From NCBI RefSeq assembly GCF_963675165.1, contig NC_087381.1:496001-560000 (forward strand): a stretch of DNA of 64,000 nt, read 5' to 3'. Below the pieces are notes generated by a model. The model had not been told where the DNA came from and made no database searches. It saw nothing but the letters and a program-made list of their open reading frames with translations. Positions 10,971 to 21,913 of the stretch are shown here, piece by piece (within the stretch, counting starts at the first letter, position 1; each line of letters begins with the position of its first letter). The stretch comes from Halichondria panicea (Eukaryota; Porifera; Demospongiae; Suberitida; Halichondriidae). Made by a program: the position numbers and the translations under genes.

Positions 10971-11167
10971 TATCCGCTAAACTGTATGCCCCCCCCTCTT
11001 ATTTTTTGGTCTGTTGCTCTTGTACATTTGTACTTTTTGATATTTAATACATGAAGGGAAAAAAAAAAAAAAGATATGGAAGTAGTCTTGCGAGCAGGCT
11101 CGTGTCACATGTCATAGATACTATGCTTGTGTCACTCGCGAGACTATTATTTTAATTAGGAAGGAAG

Positions 11168-11650
11168 ATGGCATTTGTGTTTAGAACTATTAGTCTTGTG
11201 CCTATGGCTATACGCGTGACAGTGGCTGGAGGGGTCACCTATGGTACAGTGAAGGCTGGAGCATGGTCTGATTCATCTGATAGCCGTGAGAAACTCGATA
11301 AAGTACAAGAGTCCATTTCTAACCTGAGAGAGATAGAATATCCGCCAATGGAGCATATACAATCTGTAAGAACCCTCACACATCACACACACATACGCCC
11401 ACGCTCACACACGCCCACTCATTCCTTATCACACAAGTAGATAATTCCAATGTTTATTCCTTCACTACAGGCCCAGACCGATAGACTGGCGGCCAATCAG
11501 ATTGAGGTGGGTGCTCTTTGCTCCTCCCTCACACAATCGTGGAACAGTGCCGTTAAAAGTGCTTGTGAGGCCGTCGTCAGGGACGAAGGGTCAAAGGTCG
11601 AGAGCAGCCTCAAGTCTCTGACTGATAAATTTAGTCAATGGACCAAATAG
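11168..11650 (+). CDS. MICOS13: MICOS complex subunit MIC13 (QIL1), copy 1
   Basis: Two exons, 11168-11365 and 11471-11650, phase 0, giving 125 residues (human about 118). An N-terminal hydrophobic segment with AGGVTYG (residues about 20-26), the usual membrane helix of MIC13, is followed by a soluble part with SWNSAVKSA matching the family's SWN motif. MIC13 bridges MIC60 and MIC10 subcomplexes at inner-membrane crista junctions. The intron is CA-rich. The stop codon overlaps by 20 bp the antisense last exon of gene-X copy B. Identification rests on remembered family features; divergence from vertebrates is large. Confidence 0.7.
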
Positions 11651-14600
11651 ACTTTTTTTTTTTGTCTTTTTGTTCTTTGTATATGTTTCTGGTTGACGAC
11701 CAACTACCAGCCTCCAGCTCCTCGATAGCTGGGCGCGTGAGGTACAAAGTTCAAAGTTCAAGCACTATTATATTGTTAATAATTTACCTTTTTCAAAGTT
11801 GTCCACATCAAAGAAATCTCTGATGCCTAGCAACGCTTGTTCCGTGTCTCTCGCACACAGAGAATGGAACAGAGCTCTTGACGATGCTGTATTTCAGGGG
11901 CAGTATATATTATTGTATTACTAGATACTTTACTGGTGAAAAAACCATTGCAAGGATCGTGATGTCATACAAGTACTGGTATTATAAGGTTACAACTGTA
12001 TGCGATTTTATTCTCAAAAATTGCAAATGTTTGATGCTCGTAGTGATAGAGTTTCTTGCATATTGTACTGACCTTTGACTTCTCCGTCAGACACACTCTC
12101 TGACTCGGAGCTTTTCAGGAATTTACATAATTCAGCACGAACGTCCACACTCACACCACCGTCCTGTAGCAGTGCAGACAATAGGTATACTCACTGTATA
12201 CACACCCACGCCACCCACACACACACACACACACACAGTTTTTACGTACATTGGGTTGCTCTAGTTGCTCTAGTCCTGACTCAAACTCGTGACACAACTG
12301 AAGAAACTCTTCCAACAAAGGAACTGCACAGACAACATAGATGTTGTATAAAACAATACGTACAGTGTACGAAATAAATGTATAAAAATTATAGCTATAT
12401 AAATTTTTGTTCACCTATATCAGCATTGAGTGGAGTCAAAAGGTCCTTGTCGGACGAGCCGTTGCTATGGTACCGGTTGAGGAATGTGCCCACACACTCG
12501 CTCAGTTGCTGTCTGAACTCTGGGTATTGGAGGCAGCAAAGAACAATGGAAGTGGACGTTGGAAAACATATTAATAGTCACATGACTTACTCCGGCCAAC
12601 AGGGCTACTATAAGAGCAGGGTTTTGTAGGGCAGAGTTCTCACTCAGTAAGCGAATTAACTAGATAAAAGAAAAGGTTATTAATAGCCAATTAATTTTTA
12701 CAGCACATTGTATACATGCATGTACAGTGACACCTGTTTATATAGTACACGTGTTTAGCCCTAGGGGCAGACCTACAGTGGCTGTATTATAGAGGGTGGC
12801 CTGCTAACACAGGTCCAAACACATGCTATGGAGACTTTGGGGCCCATTAACCTGGCTGTATTATAGAGGGTGGCCTGCTAACACAGGTCCAAACACTTGC
12901 TATGGAGACTTTGGGGCCCATTAACCTGGCTGTATTATAGAGGGTGGCCTGCTAACACAGGTCCAAACACATGCTATGGAGACTTTGGGGCCCATTAACC
13001 TGGCTGTATTATAGAGGGTGGCCTGCTAACACAGGTCCAAACACATGCTATAGAGAGACTTTGGGGCCTCTTAACCAGGCTGTATTATAGAGGGTGGCCT
13101 GCTTATAGGGACATCACAATAGCTAAGCTTCACTGCATAAATATAATTCACCTCGTGATGTGGCTGTGGTAGGAAAGACTCTTTAACAGCTGACTCATTC
13201 TCATCCACATTAGCCTGGGACATGGGAACGAAATATTAACGGAAAGTTTTAGCATACAGCATTGAAATAATTATGGTAATTACAGAGTATAACGTTCTGT
13301 ACTTGTATCAACATTATTTGTATCACCTTGACAACATCGAATACCCCCTCTAGTGAGTAGCGTGTGACGAGGAGGTGGAGGTTCCAGAGCTGAGACAGTT
13401 TAGCAGCTAGTAACTGACCACTGTCCAGGTATTCACCAGGAGTTGTCTGCGTGGGTGTGTGTGGGTGTGTGTGTGTGTGGAGGGGATATAGTCTTACAAT
13501 TTCATTGTACTTCTACTACAGGCAAGGTTAGGTGGGTAAGATGTGTGTGGAGTGTGCGTGTGGGTGGGCGTGAGATGTGTGTGGAGTGTATGTGTGGGTG
13601 GGCGTGAGATGTGTGTGGAGTGTGTGTAGCTGTATGACTATGAATATACTTACTTCATCGGCATTGGTGGCTATTGGGAACAAAGCTGTGGCCATAAAAT
13701 GAGCATGATCTGCAATTTTATGACTTCTCAGCAACCATAGTCCGCTGTTTCCATGGACACCACAGAATGCCGGGGTGGTGGATGTGGTCCACAGCATTGA
13801 CCCCGCCCCCTCATGATCATCACACTCCCACACAAACTCTCCAGTGAACTTATCGTAAATTCTGAAGAATTAATGGTATCATAAAGGCCACTATGCACCA
13901 GTAGCAGGCAACTTTCAGCGGTTGTAGGCAACAGATTGCCTGACTGGTGTATGGTGGCCTTTATTAGATCACGTTTGCCATAAATACTGCAGACACTGTT
14001 TAGGAAGTTTCCACATGATTTAGAAGTCCTCAGGGCTGGTAGAACCCTCACTACGTTCGGGATGCTACAACCAGCCCTTTGGGCTTCTATTTAAAATCAT
14101 GTAGAAACTTCCTAAACAGTGTCTAATTATGTTTGATGCTCGCAAAACATTCTAGTAATACGATAAATGCCTACGTATTACTGCTGACCTCAGCACTCCT
14201 TTGAGACAGTAGCCATAGTAGGTGTGTACGCAGAAGAGGTGTGGCTTAGTGTAGCGGTGGGGAGTGGTGAATATATTGGAGGGGGAGGGGTTTTGTTGAG
14301 CAAAATCCGACAGTCGTGTCAGCTGAGATGTCGCAATTAAACCTGCAAATACAAATCAGGTTGTAATAAATAATTATTAACATTCGTTGTAATTCGCTTC
14401 ATTTTCGGGGAACTAAAGTTTTGCCGATTGCACAATTATACGGTAGTATTAAGGTACACAAATCACACACACTTGGAGCGTTGTATCACCTTGCTTGTTG
14501 ACTGATATACTGTGGACAGTTCCATCACTGGCCAGAGCTAAAAGCTGTCTTGTATGAGAGTTGGTATCCACGGAAACCAGGCTCGGCCCAGACAAATCCT

Positions 14601-17600
14601 GCAAATAATATAAATAAAATTTAAAGTACTCGTACATACATGTACGTGATTATGGTATCGCCAAATTGGCAAATACTTTATCTCTCAAATATGATTTTTG
14701 ATGACTCCATTAATTTTATTAAACTCTTTTTTTCTAAGCTTTCAGAAAATCCTAAAAATTTGACATTCGATCCACGGAATTTAAGTTATGGCAGCCGAAA
14801 AAATCTCGAACCATATGGGGATGTAGTTGGACATCTTTCAACAGCCTTAACTTGAGTACCGTTGATCCAATGCCAAAAATTTTATGATTTTCTGAAAGCT
14901 TAGAAAGAGACCTTTAAAATGATGTGTTGCAATCCAAAATTTTGTCGGGGGTCTAATTTGTCATTTTTCGGCCTTGGACCATGGGCTATTATTCATGGTA
15001 TCGCCAAATTGGCAAATACTTTATCTCTCAAATATGATTTTTGATGACTCCATTAATTTTATTAAACTCTTTTTTTCTAAGCTTTCAGAAAATCCTAAAA
15101 ATTTGACATTCGATCCACGGAATTTAAGTTATGGCAGCCGAAAAAATCTCGAACCATATGGGGATGTAGTTGGACATCTTTCAACAGCCTTAACTTGAGT
15201 ACCGTTGATCCAATGCCAAAAATTTTATGATTTTCTGAAAGCTTAGAAAGAGACCTTTAAAATGATGTGTTGCAATCCAAAATTTTGTCGGGGGTCTAAT
15301 TTGTCATTTTTCGGCCTTGGACCATGGGCTATTATTCATGGTATCACCAAATTAGCAAATACTTTTATCTCTCAAATATGATTTTTGATGACTCCATTTA
15401 AACTCTTTTTTTCTAAGCTTTCAGAAAATCCTAAAAAATGTGACATTGGATCCACGGAATTTAAGTTATGGCAGCCGAAAGAATCCCCTAACCATTGAAT
15501 AAACGGATGTAGTTGAACATCTTTCAACAGCCTTAACTTGAGTACCGTTGATCCAATGCCAAAAATTTTATGATTTTCTGAAAGCTTAGAAAGAGACCTT
15601 TAAAATGATGTGTTGCAATCTAAAATTTTGTTGGGGCCCTAATTTGTCATTTTCGGCTGGGCTATTATTCAAATTTAAGCATGCTTCAGAAGAAAAAAAG
15701 AATAATTATACAGATCGACTTACTTTGCTCCAATATCCAGCCAACCTCAGGGTGAGGGTTTTGAAAGAGGTGGTCCTTGAGGCCACGCCCACTAGCAGAG
15801 ATGGTAGTGTCCTGTGTGAGCCCCACACCATAGCACTCAGCTCACCAGGCACAGCAGGTGTCCAGAATAACAGTAGTCCTAAAAAATTAATGCCATGATT
15901 ATCGTTAATAAATTCCGCTATAATAATTTTCTCATTTCCAACGTCCGAAAAATTGGCCTGGGAACGAGACTAGGACATGTAATCACAAGTAAATGCAAGT
16001 AGCTAGACCACAGTACCTTTAGGATACGGGGTTGTAGTGGGTAAGAGGGCGATGCCTTCCTCAAAACATGTCAGTTTGAAAGGAGGTGAATTTCTGAGTA
16101 TCACTTTTGGGGGGCCGAGATCTACAGATCCGTTCGAGGGGTAGTCTAGTGATCGGACTGTGACTTGTGAGGAGTGTGATGTGTGAGGGGTGTGTGGGTG
16201 TTCAACGAACACGAGTTTACTAGTGGGTGTGTGGAGTGTAGCCTCGTGAACAGAATAGTCGGTAGTTGATGAAAACGGAATCTCCTCTGTGTGTGTGTAT
16301 GTGTGGAGTGGGTGTGTGTATGTGTGGAGTGGGTGTGTGTATGTGTGAAGTGAGTGTGTGTATGTGTGGAGTGGGTGTGTGGGTCTCAGAGCTAGTCCAG
16401 CAACACTTAATACGTAGTACAGCAGTGTACATGAATTATCACACGATACAAACGGCTGTACACTGTACCTCTTAGTTCCCATGCGAACTTGGTCGAGTTA
16501 TACTCAAAAGATGACAGTATTCCGCAATCCTGAAGCTGCATGGTACAGTTGAAGATTTGACACAGCTTAGTAAATAGTTATGCATGGAACTGTATCTAGT
16601 GAAGTATTTTTGAATGGCCATAACTAGTGTTACAATGATTCAGAAAGCCTAAAAGCAGCTCTTTAAAATGGGATGCTTAAACTGAGAAATTTGCAATGAT
16701 CAAAGTTCCAATTTTGAAAACGGGTTATTTAATTTTAACACACCAACTGAAAGAGATAAGCGTTCAGAAAACCAACAAATCATTGAAATCGGGTCACCAG
16801 AACTAAAGTTATGGCCGTTCAAAAAGTTGAATTTCTGCACTTATAGCAAACAACTCACCACGGTGATTCTTTGCGAGGTCCCAACAGTTAAATCAATGAC
16901 ATTGATCACTCGCTTGCATTGGTTGTTCAACGGCAGTAGGTAGGGGGTCATGTGATGGTCATGTGATGTAGGCTCCTCCCTCAAAGGCACACGGCTGAAG
17001 GCATAGAGTTGGGCCATACCTGCAATACATCAACAGCATGATTATACTGATTGGTCGGTCATACGTAACATGTAGCTTGAGCGTGATTATTACTATGATA
17101 TCCATTCTGTACATCAAATCACATATTCTAATAATACGATGTAATACGCTATTTTGAGGATTGAAAATGCTAACACTTAGAAAATCACATCACTTTTAAT
17201 ACATGTTTTAATTTGGGATGGGTTAAGGTCATAGTCCATCTATTATTACCAGAGCACTGAGCTAACGTACATAATTATAATTATAATTGTTAATTAATTA
17301 GTACCGTCATTTATTTCGTCTGTTAAACTTGACTGCTTTGGTAGAGTGCTCACAAACACATGACCAGGTATCACCGTGACATCATCGATCACGTGACACG
17401 TGTCTCCGTCAGCCTCAACACTGGGAGTGGAGATCTGCCGGAACAGTTCCCTCAATACCTGTACAAACAAAGACGATGGTTTGCTTCCACATGTAGCTAC
17501 ACGGAGGTATAATGAAATACCATACAGTTATTACCTTAGGCTACCACACATTAGTATTAAGCAACTACCTGGGTAGGGGGTAGGGTGGTAGGGGGGGGGG

Positions 17601-17738
17601 CGTGGCAAGCTGCCCATGTGTACGTGTACAGCTAAATGCAAGCCTGGTGTCAACCTTATACAAGTGTCTGCAACTCACCTGATGGTTGTAGATGTTGGGC
17701 CAGGCGTCCCAGATTCTCTGCAGCTCAAACAAGGGCAT
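11631..17738 (-). CDS. Gene-X copy B, complete unidentified gene of about 690 residues
   Basis: Seventeen exons: 17679-17738, 17305-17458, 16859-17019, 16469-16535, 16017-16286, 15724-15878, 14473-14598 (donor uncertain), 14189-14342, 13654-13861, 13327-13446, 13152-13214, 12591-12659, 12415-12517, 12250-12323, 12073-12163, 11788-11886, 11631-11728. All borders are GT-AG and phases agree, except that exon 7 needs one extra base modulo 3; a donor 4 nt further on (after CAAGTGT) restores phase. The N-terminal two thirds look like beta strands, the last third is helical (PLLEEFLQLC, SRALFHSLCARD) with a lysine-rich tail. I do not recognise the family. It is divergent with MICOS13 copy 2: 163 bp between start codons suggests a shared promoter. 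Confidence 0.7.
12781..13100. repeat. 74-bp minisatellite, about 4 copies
   Basis: Tandem units starting GCTGTATTATAGAGGGTGGC at 12781, 12855, 12929 and onwards, in the gene-X copy B intron between exons 11 and 12. The last unit diverges. The same unit, in reverse orientation, is repeated about seven times at 39588-40095, 27 kb away. Confidence 0.9.
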
Positions 17739-17860
17739 AGTCGGTAATTCCTGAGGCTTTTTGAGGTATCTTGTATAAGAAGAAGTACAGGAGATGCTGA
17801 ATCAGCAATGTTTGTTTTGCTAACTCAGCATTTTTCTCACTGATGACCTTTGAACTTTAT
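13560..17860. repeat. Segmental duplication, block B (paralogous to 1-4470)
   Basis: Contains gene-X exons 1-9 and their introns, co-linear with block A. It lacks the MITEs at 2604 and 4055 of block A. Differences inside exons are scattered substitutions and one-base changes; the exon 7 donor region lost one base of the TG run (CTCCAAGTGTG here, CTCCAATGTGTG in A). Confidence 0.85.
14652..15670. repeat. 343-bp unit repeated three times in tandem
   Basis: Units begin ATGGTATCGCCAAATTGG at 14652 and 14995, and ATGGTATCACC at 15338; the first two are exactly 343 bp apart and almost identical. Block A has one copy (1488-1790). The array enlarges gene-X intron 6 from about 445 to 1125 bp. Near identity of units 1 and 2 points to recent slippage or unequal exchange after the block duplication. 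Confidence 0.9.
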
Positions 17861-17901
17861 TATGCGAAGTCAGCATTATTTTCTGAAGGAGAAAGCTTTA
17901 G
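17739..17901. promoter_or_regulatory. Likely bidirectional promoter of gene-X copy B and MICOS13 copy 2
   Basis: 163 bp separate the two start codons on opposite strands. No clear TATA box was found. In block A the gene-X side is kept to about 4470 but the MICOS13 side is replaced by other DNA. Confidence 0.5.
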
Positions 17902-18459
17902 ATGGCGTTTGTGTTTAGAACTCTTCGTCTTGTGCCTACGGCTATACGCGTGACAGTGGCTGGAGGGGTCACCTATGGCACAGTGAAGGCTGGAGCATGG
18001 TCTGATTCATCTGATAGCCGTGAGAAACTCGATAAAGTACAAGAGTCCATTTCTAACCTGAGAGAGATAGAATATCCACCAATGGAGCATATACAATCTG
18101 TAAGAACCCTCACACATCACACACACATACGCCCACTTATATGCACGCTCACGATCACCCACCCACCCACACATCACACATGCACACACACAAGCACAGG
18201 TATACACACATGTACCCCTCCTCACACACCCTCACACACACACAAGCATACAATATTTATTCCTTCACTACAGGCCCACCCCCAGGTTGATAGACTGTCG
18301 GCCAATCAGATTGAGGTGGGTGCTCTTCGCTCCTCCCTCACACAATCGTGGAACAATGCCGTTAAAAGTGCTTGTGAGGCCGTCGTCAGGGACGAGGGTT
18401 CAAAGGTCGAGAGCAGCCTCAAATCTCTGACTGATAGATTTAGTCAGTGGACCAAATAA
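17902..18459 (+). CDS. MICOS13: MICOS complex subunit MIC13 (QIL1), copy 2
   Basis: Exons 17902-18099 and 18274-18459 give 127 residues. Same domain layout as copy 1; exon 2 has two additional residues (AHPQVDRL instead of AQTDRL). The frame is intact and key positions are unchanged, so this copy and copy 1 both look functional. It is followed downstream by a relic of the PKG last exon (19108), showing that the original neighbour order MICOS13 then PKG tail was duplicated with it. Confidence 0.7.
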   Translation: MAFVFRTLRLVPTAIRVTVAGGVTYGTVKAGAWSDSSDSREKLDKVQESISNLREIEYPPMEHIQSVRTLTHHTHIRPLICTLTITHPPTHHTCTHTSTGIHTCTPPHTPSHTHKHTIFIPSLQAHPQVDRLSANQIEVGALRSSLTQSWNNAVKSACEAVVRDEGSKVESSLKSLTDRFSQWTK

Positions 18460-19107
18460 ACTTCTTTGTTTCTTTGTCTTTTTTGTTCTTCGTATATGTA
18501 CAGCAGTTGCACTTTCATGTGTATATGTTATCTTTAATTCCGTTATAATTTTTGTAGACCTCAATTAGAGCTACACAAATCACTGAAAATTGGACCTTCT
18601 AAATTAAAACTTATGTCTATTATTATGGCTACCGTCATGAAAAACAATCCTCTTTCTTACTGCACCATGCATAACACTTACAGCCTATACTGGCAGACTG
18701 CATCAAGGGGTTTTCACAGCATGATAGTTCCAGTTTATATACAAGTCATGTGCGTACATGCATCTGATATTGATATCATACCAGGCTGCATGTGATCCGT
18801 CCGGAGATATTGACAATCAATCAATTTAGGATATGGATGGATTACGTTAGATATATTCATGGTAAAAGTTATTTGCAAGATATATACCACTTCTGAGTGG
18901 TAACATACATTTCCTATCCGTAATAAGTATCTAATTATAAAATAAAAAGTAATATAAAAAAAGAATACTAGCTAGTACCGCAATTACACATCTCAGAAAC
19001 ACATCTCAGAAATATAAGTATTACGATATACAAATGATGTTTATTACATGTAGAATGAAAGGGTTACAATTATAATTATATATAGCTAGAAAATAAAGTT
19101 TTTAAGT
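18460..19107. other. Intergenic, no gene seen
   Basis: AT-rich DNA. Its distal part (18850-19107) aligns with 25160-25408 downstream of MICOS13 copy 3, as part of the same duplicated segment. Confidence 0.6.
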
Positions 19108-19237
19108 TTACTTGTAACCAGGGAAACAGAACTTCGGTATCTTGGAGTGGTCCGAACTCTTTATTCCAGCCAGAGGTGTCGTCTGGGGGCACCTCCTCTT
19201 GGTTGGGGGGAAGTGATCAAAGGTAGACGTGCCAAGT
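19108..19237 (-). pseudogene. Relic of the last PKG exon
   Basis: Closely matches 25409-25540, the end of the PKG gene, including the codons for the final VTSNKFCFPGYK-like tail and the stop. It carries a one-base deletion (GGGGGGAAGTGATC against GGGGGGAAAGTGGTC) and substitutions, loses the homology before the acceptor site, and has no kinase exons upstream. It is a passenger of the MICOS13 duplication. Confidence 0.85.
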
Positions 19238-20427
19238 GGCTCGTACTACTCTCACAACTTGAAGCGAAAGGAAGACACCTAAGCTATAATTTGCAGCAAA
19301 CAAGCCCAGCAAACGAGCAGCTCCTATACTACTCTTGAACAAAGCGAAAGGAACTTTATATAGGAAGAAGCCAAAACTAGAATCCCAGCACTTCCATACA
19401 TCCAGCTCCTCCCCCATGCAGCCTTGCAGCAAAAAAGCACAGCACACTGCCCCAAAAACGAGCGTCTCCTACTACTCTCGAACAAAGCCATAAAAATAAA
19501 CTAGAGCTTCTCTCTTTCATTCTAGTTCTGTTATTATAATTATTACTAGACAAACAATCTAGCTACAATAATTTTATGTTATTACATGCAACTTAATTCT
19601 TGTAAATCACAATACAATGTACAATGTTGTAGTTTGTAGCCCAGAGCAATCTATAGTACCGGTACTATAGCTCATAGTTCCCTGCTAAATACACTCAAAT
19701 GGGATCTAAAGTCATTATGTTTTATGGGATGCATCATCGTATTTTAGTGTCATTATAACAGAAAAGTATGTCATTTCTTATTTATTTGTGTTATTATAAC
19801 GAATCTGTTTTTACTGAGTGACGTGCCAACCATGCACCACCAACCAGTGTGGCATGCACATCCCTGCATGCATGCATGTGTACAGTGGATTGCAGTGCAT
19901 GCAAGTGCATGCACTTGTAACAATTAGTTTTTAAATCAGGCAATCTGAACAACGGAGGGGGGATACCAGCACTCAATCATTGGGCATTCCAATTAAGGTG
20001 AGGCTTAATTGAGCTATATATTTAAAGACTTTTTTACTTGTGCATGCATATATAATTATGTACTTGAATATAGGGCTTAATTCATAAAAGCTTCAAAAGA
20101 ATAATGCTGAACTAATAAATTATGCAATTGAAATAAGCTAATTAAGACAGACATTTTGTATGGTGAGTCTCACAATACATGCATGCATGCATGCATATAT
20201 ACAAGGCTTATAATATAATATATATATAGGTCTACATTTCAGGAATCACATGCTGTCTGTCAATGCAATGCATTCATCATTTCTGAAATGCTCATTATAA
20301 CAATTTCAATTAAATTTCCATTGTGCATGCCTTTTAAGAATTAGCTATGTCCAATTCTACTGACAATAACGTACTCCATGTTCATAATAGCTATATAGTT
20401 TTTATAGAGATTGGCTTGATGAATCCT
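19238..20427. other. Intergenic, no gene seen
   Basis: Holds an imperfect duplication of CTACTACTCTCGAACAAAGC-type sequence at about 19330 and 19475, an AT-rich stretch, a CATGCATGCATG run near 19868, and at about 19820-19870 one end of the ACCAGTGTGG..CATCCCTG repeat family also seen at 28590, 33340 and 52020. No supported coding exon. Confidence 0.5.
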
Positions 20428-20664
20428 TTACCAATACCTCCTCCTAGGCCTCCATTGTGCTTTAGCCACATTCAGATCTTTCTGCACTTCATCGACTGCT
20501 TGGATAGCCACTTCACTCTCGTCCATCTCTGACATTATTTCTTCCAACTCCTGCTGCAGTCCCTTCAAGTGATTTTCCACTTGAGCTTGTTTTTCAATGT
20601 TGATAGTTATTGAAGCAGCGTAGGCCATGGCCACCAATGCCAGGATGAGAATAGCAGTCTTCAT
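20428..20664 (-). CDS. Small secreted peptide precursor with Arg/Trp-rich C-terminus
   Basis: 78 codons, single exon. Residues 1-17 (MKTAILILALVAMAYAA) form a clean signal peptide; residues 18-69 are an acidic, coiled-coil-like helix (GLQQELEEIMSEMDESE); the last residues QWRPRRRYW are strongly cationic and aromatic. Acidic pro-region plus cationic tail is the layout of many host-defence peptide precursors, but no family is recognised and no dibasic cleavage site precedes the tail. The start is chosen by the signal peptide and by a TATA box 75 bp upstream. It could also be a secreted structural or toxin-like peptide. Confidence 0.65.
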   Translation of the reverse strand: MKTAILILALVAMAYAASITINIEKQAQVENHLKGLQQELEEIMSEMDESEVAIQAVDEVQKDLNVAKAQWRPRRRYW

Positions 20665-20735
20665 AGTTGTAGGCTGATAGATGAATGATTCGATGATTAA
20701 TATAATTGAAGGTGCAGGGTCAATTTGTGCTGCTA

Positions 20736-20743
20736 CTTTTATA
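20736..20743 (-). promoter_or_regulatory. TATA box of the small peptide gene
   Basis: TATAAAAG on the minus strand, 72-79 bp upstream of the start codon, placing a start of transcription about 45 bp before the ATG. This is one of few clear TATA boxes in the window and suits a strongly, conditionally expressed gene. Confidence 0.6.
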
Positions 20744-20796
20744 GACATGCATGTATATATGCCACAAATCTAGGCTGGTATAGGTTTCCTTTTGAT

Positions 20797-21062
20797 GATT
20801 GTTTGTTACCCCAAGTTTTGTGTATTATTGGTGTAATGTATCTGTATACAACATCATCATGTCGGTCAGTACAAGTGACACTAACTTGTTGCAAACCCAC
20901 ATGCATATTATACTATTATAGTATACTGCATGATATATAATTATTGTGGCTATATTATAGACTATCCTGTTCTTGGACATGTTTGTTACCCCAAGTTCTG
21001 TGTAATAGTGGTGTAACTTATCTGTACAACATCATCATGTCGGTCAGTACAACTCACTTACA
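20797..21062. repeat. Tandem duplication of about 85 bp with spacer, then degenerate repeats
   Basis: TGTTTGTTACCCCAAGTT occurs at about 20799 and 20980, each followed by TCTGTA..CAACATCATCATG and TCGGTCAGTACAA. From 21065 to 21300 follow degenerate units with ACATGTGTGCTATTT. All lie upstream of the peptide gene; a promoter role is possible but not shown. Confidence 0.65.
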
Positions 21063-21913
21063 CTGTAAAAACAAACGTGTTACCGTAACACACGTGTAGC
21101 GTGTCACATGTGTGCTAAATTACTCTACGTATGTCAAATCAGCACGTTAGTAAGTACATGCGTGCTATTTTAGCCCACTGGTACCACTTTAACCCATGTG
21201 TACTGATGTGTGTTACACATGTGCTAATTGACCCAACGTGTGTTATATAAGCACAGTAGTAAACTACATGTGTGCTATTTCAGCACTGGTATTACAGCAA
21301 TAGAATGTGGTATATTACGGTTTATAATCAAGTGTAGTGATAATTGTAGTGATATTTGAGCCATTTCTGAGAGTGAGTAGCATCACTAACTTGATTAGTA
21401 AATGATTATGGCATGTGAGCACTGATCTAAGTCAACATAAAAAAGTTTGGATCATGTCTAATTATAGATATCTTGCTGACAGGTGGTACAGTCTTTATCC
21501 TTCATAAAAGAGCAAGAGAAGACCATTGAGTTCTCATTTATAAAGTATTTTGTTTGTTGGCTGGTTTTAAATCTTTTTTTAGCTTTTCTATATAAAGCCC
21601 AGTGCAGACAGAAGTTGCTACGCGCATGCGCAGTTTCTAGTTGCTATAGCTCCTTCGCAGCTGGATTCTACTATATATTTTAATTTTACAACTACACCTA
21701 TTACAATGGTGTTATTAAAGCACTGGGTGCTGCTGTTACTATAGGTACAGTTGTCATTGCTAACAGAGACAATTAGAAAGCAATAATGAAAACAAAACAG
21801 TATCAAAGTTGCTGCTGACAAGAATTGACAAAGCACTAAATTCTTGACACTATAGTACACATAATTAACAAGTGTTAATGTCTCTTCCACAACGCAATGC
21901 AGTGTATATATCT

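Larger units (their letters stand above)
9150..11073 (+). mobile_element. LINE with restriction-like endonuclease, 5' part inverted
   Basis: Two pieces of one non-LTR retrotransposon point towards each other's 5' sides: the N-terminal part reads on the minus strand (about 9150-10100), the C-terminal part on the plus strand (about 10130-11050) and ends in a poly(A) run at about 11059-11073. The middle (reverse transcriptase core) is missing. This arrangement is the known signature of twin priming. The family is inferred to be an RLE-bearing type (R2/NeSL/Hero-like) from the C-terminal domain. The element is dead. Confidence 0.7.

Noticed and set aside
11631-17738. Gene-X as gamma-secretase-activating protein or a BLOC-2/nuclear-pore subunit
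   Set aside because: Only faint pattern resemblance over short stretches; conserved family segments from memory do not line up.
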